Positions 6,605-6,784 of a DNA stretch of 6,784 nucleotides are shown piece by piece; the stretch's first letter is position 1, and every line of letters begins with the position of its first letter. The notes beneath the pieces are model-generated. The model made no database searches. It worked only from the letters and a program-made list of their open reading frames with translations, and had not been told where the DNA came from. The stretch covers positions 1-6,784 of the forward strand of contig DUUR01000110.1 in NCBI GenBank assembly GCA_012841425.1. The letters are read 5' to 3'. The DNA comes from Bacteroidales bacterium (GTDB lineage: Bacteria > Bacteroidota > Bacteroidia > Bacteroidales > Dysgonomonadaceae). A program made the translations under genes and the position numbers.

Positions 6605-6784
6605 ATGAAAACATTAGATTATTTACAATTAGACCCAAAGGGTACAGAAAGCACAGTAGAAGGTTTGCAGAAACTATTAGCTAACCTGCAACTATATTAT
6701 ACAAACCTTAGAGGGTTTCACTGGAATGTAAAAGGTATTCAGTTCTTCGGTGCTCACGAGAAATATGAAGAGTATTATGACGAA
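6605..6784 (+). CDS. dps: Dps family DNA-binding/ferritin-like protein, N-terminal part (3' truncated by window)
   Basis: The 60 codons from ATG 6605 to the window end begin MKTLDYLQLD and contain the Dps signature TNLRGFHWNVKG followed by FFGAHEKYEEYYDE. H39 and H51 are 12 residues apart, like the ferroxidase His pair of Listeria Dps (H31, H43) and E. coli Dps (H51, H63). E55 stands where those proteins have Asp, a conservative change. Dps proteins form 12-subunit cages that oxidise and store iron using peroxide and protect DNA in oxidative stress or starvation. The remaining helices and ferroxidase residues are beyond the window, and this piece cannot show whether DNA binding is retained. 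The short N-terminus before helix A lacks an obvious Lys-rich tail. It has its own promoter at 6537-6567. No redox-regulator site can be identified with confidence, though a palindrome overlaps the -33 element. Confidence 0.93.
   Translation, partial: MKTLDYLQLDPKGTESTVEGLQKLLANLQLYYTNLRGFHWNVKGIQFFGAHEKYEEYYDE

Overview
The window looks like chromosomal DNA of a Bacteroidota member, probably order Bacteroidales. The grounds are an AT-rich composition, TAnnTTTG-type -7 promoter elements, AT-rich leaders with no convincing Shine-Dalgarno sequence, and proteins that read like Bacteroidales versions of their families. This placement comes from recalled family features, not from a database search.

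Layout. (1) 1-2885, plus strand: the 3' end of an RND efflux pump permease gene (cut by the window start), followed with a one-base overlap (TAATG) by a TolC-type outer-membrane factor. These two make up the inner- and outer-membrane parts of a tripartite exporter; the periplasmic adaptor gene and the first half of the permease would lie to the left. (2) 2958-3881, minus strand: a pirin-family bicupin protein, convergent with the efflux operon across a 72-bp gap. (3) 3882-4138: a 257-bp AT-rich divergent intergenic region with a good -7 element, two inverted repeats and a GNRA-type hairpin next to the following start codon. (4) 4139-6469, plus strand: a large patatin-like phospholipase fused to one POTRA domain and an Omp85/BamA-like beta-barrel (PlpD/FplA-like, type Vd architecture). 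(5) 6470-6604: an intergenic region with a well-spaced Bacteroidota promoter and a palindrome over its -33 element. (6) 6605 to the right edge: the first 60 codons of a Dps-family ferritin-like protein.

The genes fall under a loose envelope and stress theme: export, an outer-membrane lipase, an iron-storage/DNA-protection protein, and a pirin that may be a quercetinase. Apart from the RND-TolC pair, nothing ties them into one pathway. I do not see a clearly new multi-gene system. The most unusual features are small: a 12-residue in-frame tandem repeat in the middle of the TolC-like protein, a 21-bp in-frame duplication just after the patatin protein's signal peptide, a possible start-codon-masking leader structure, and a palindrome overlapping the dps promoter.
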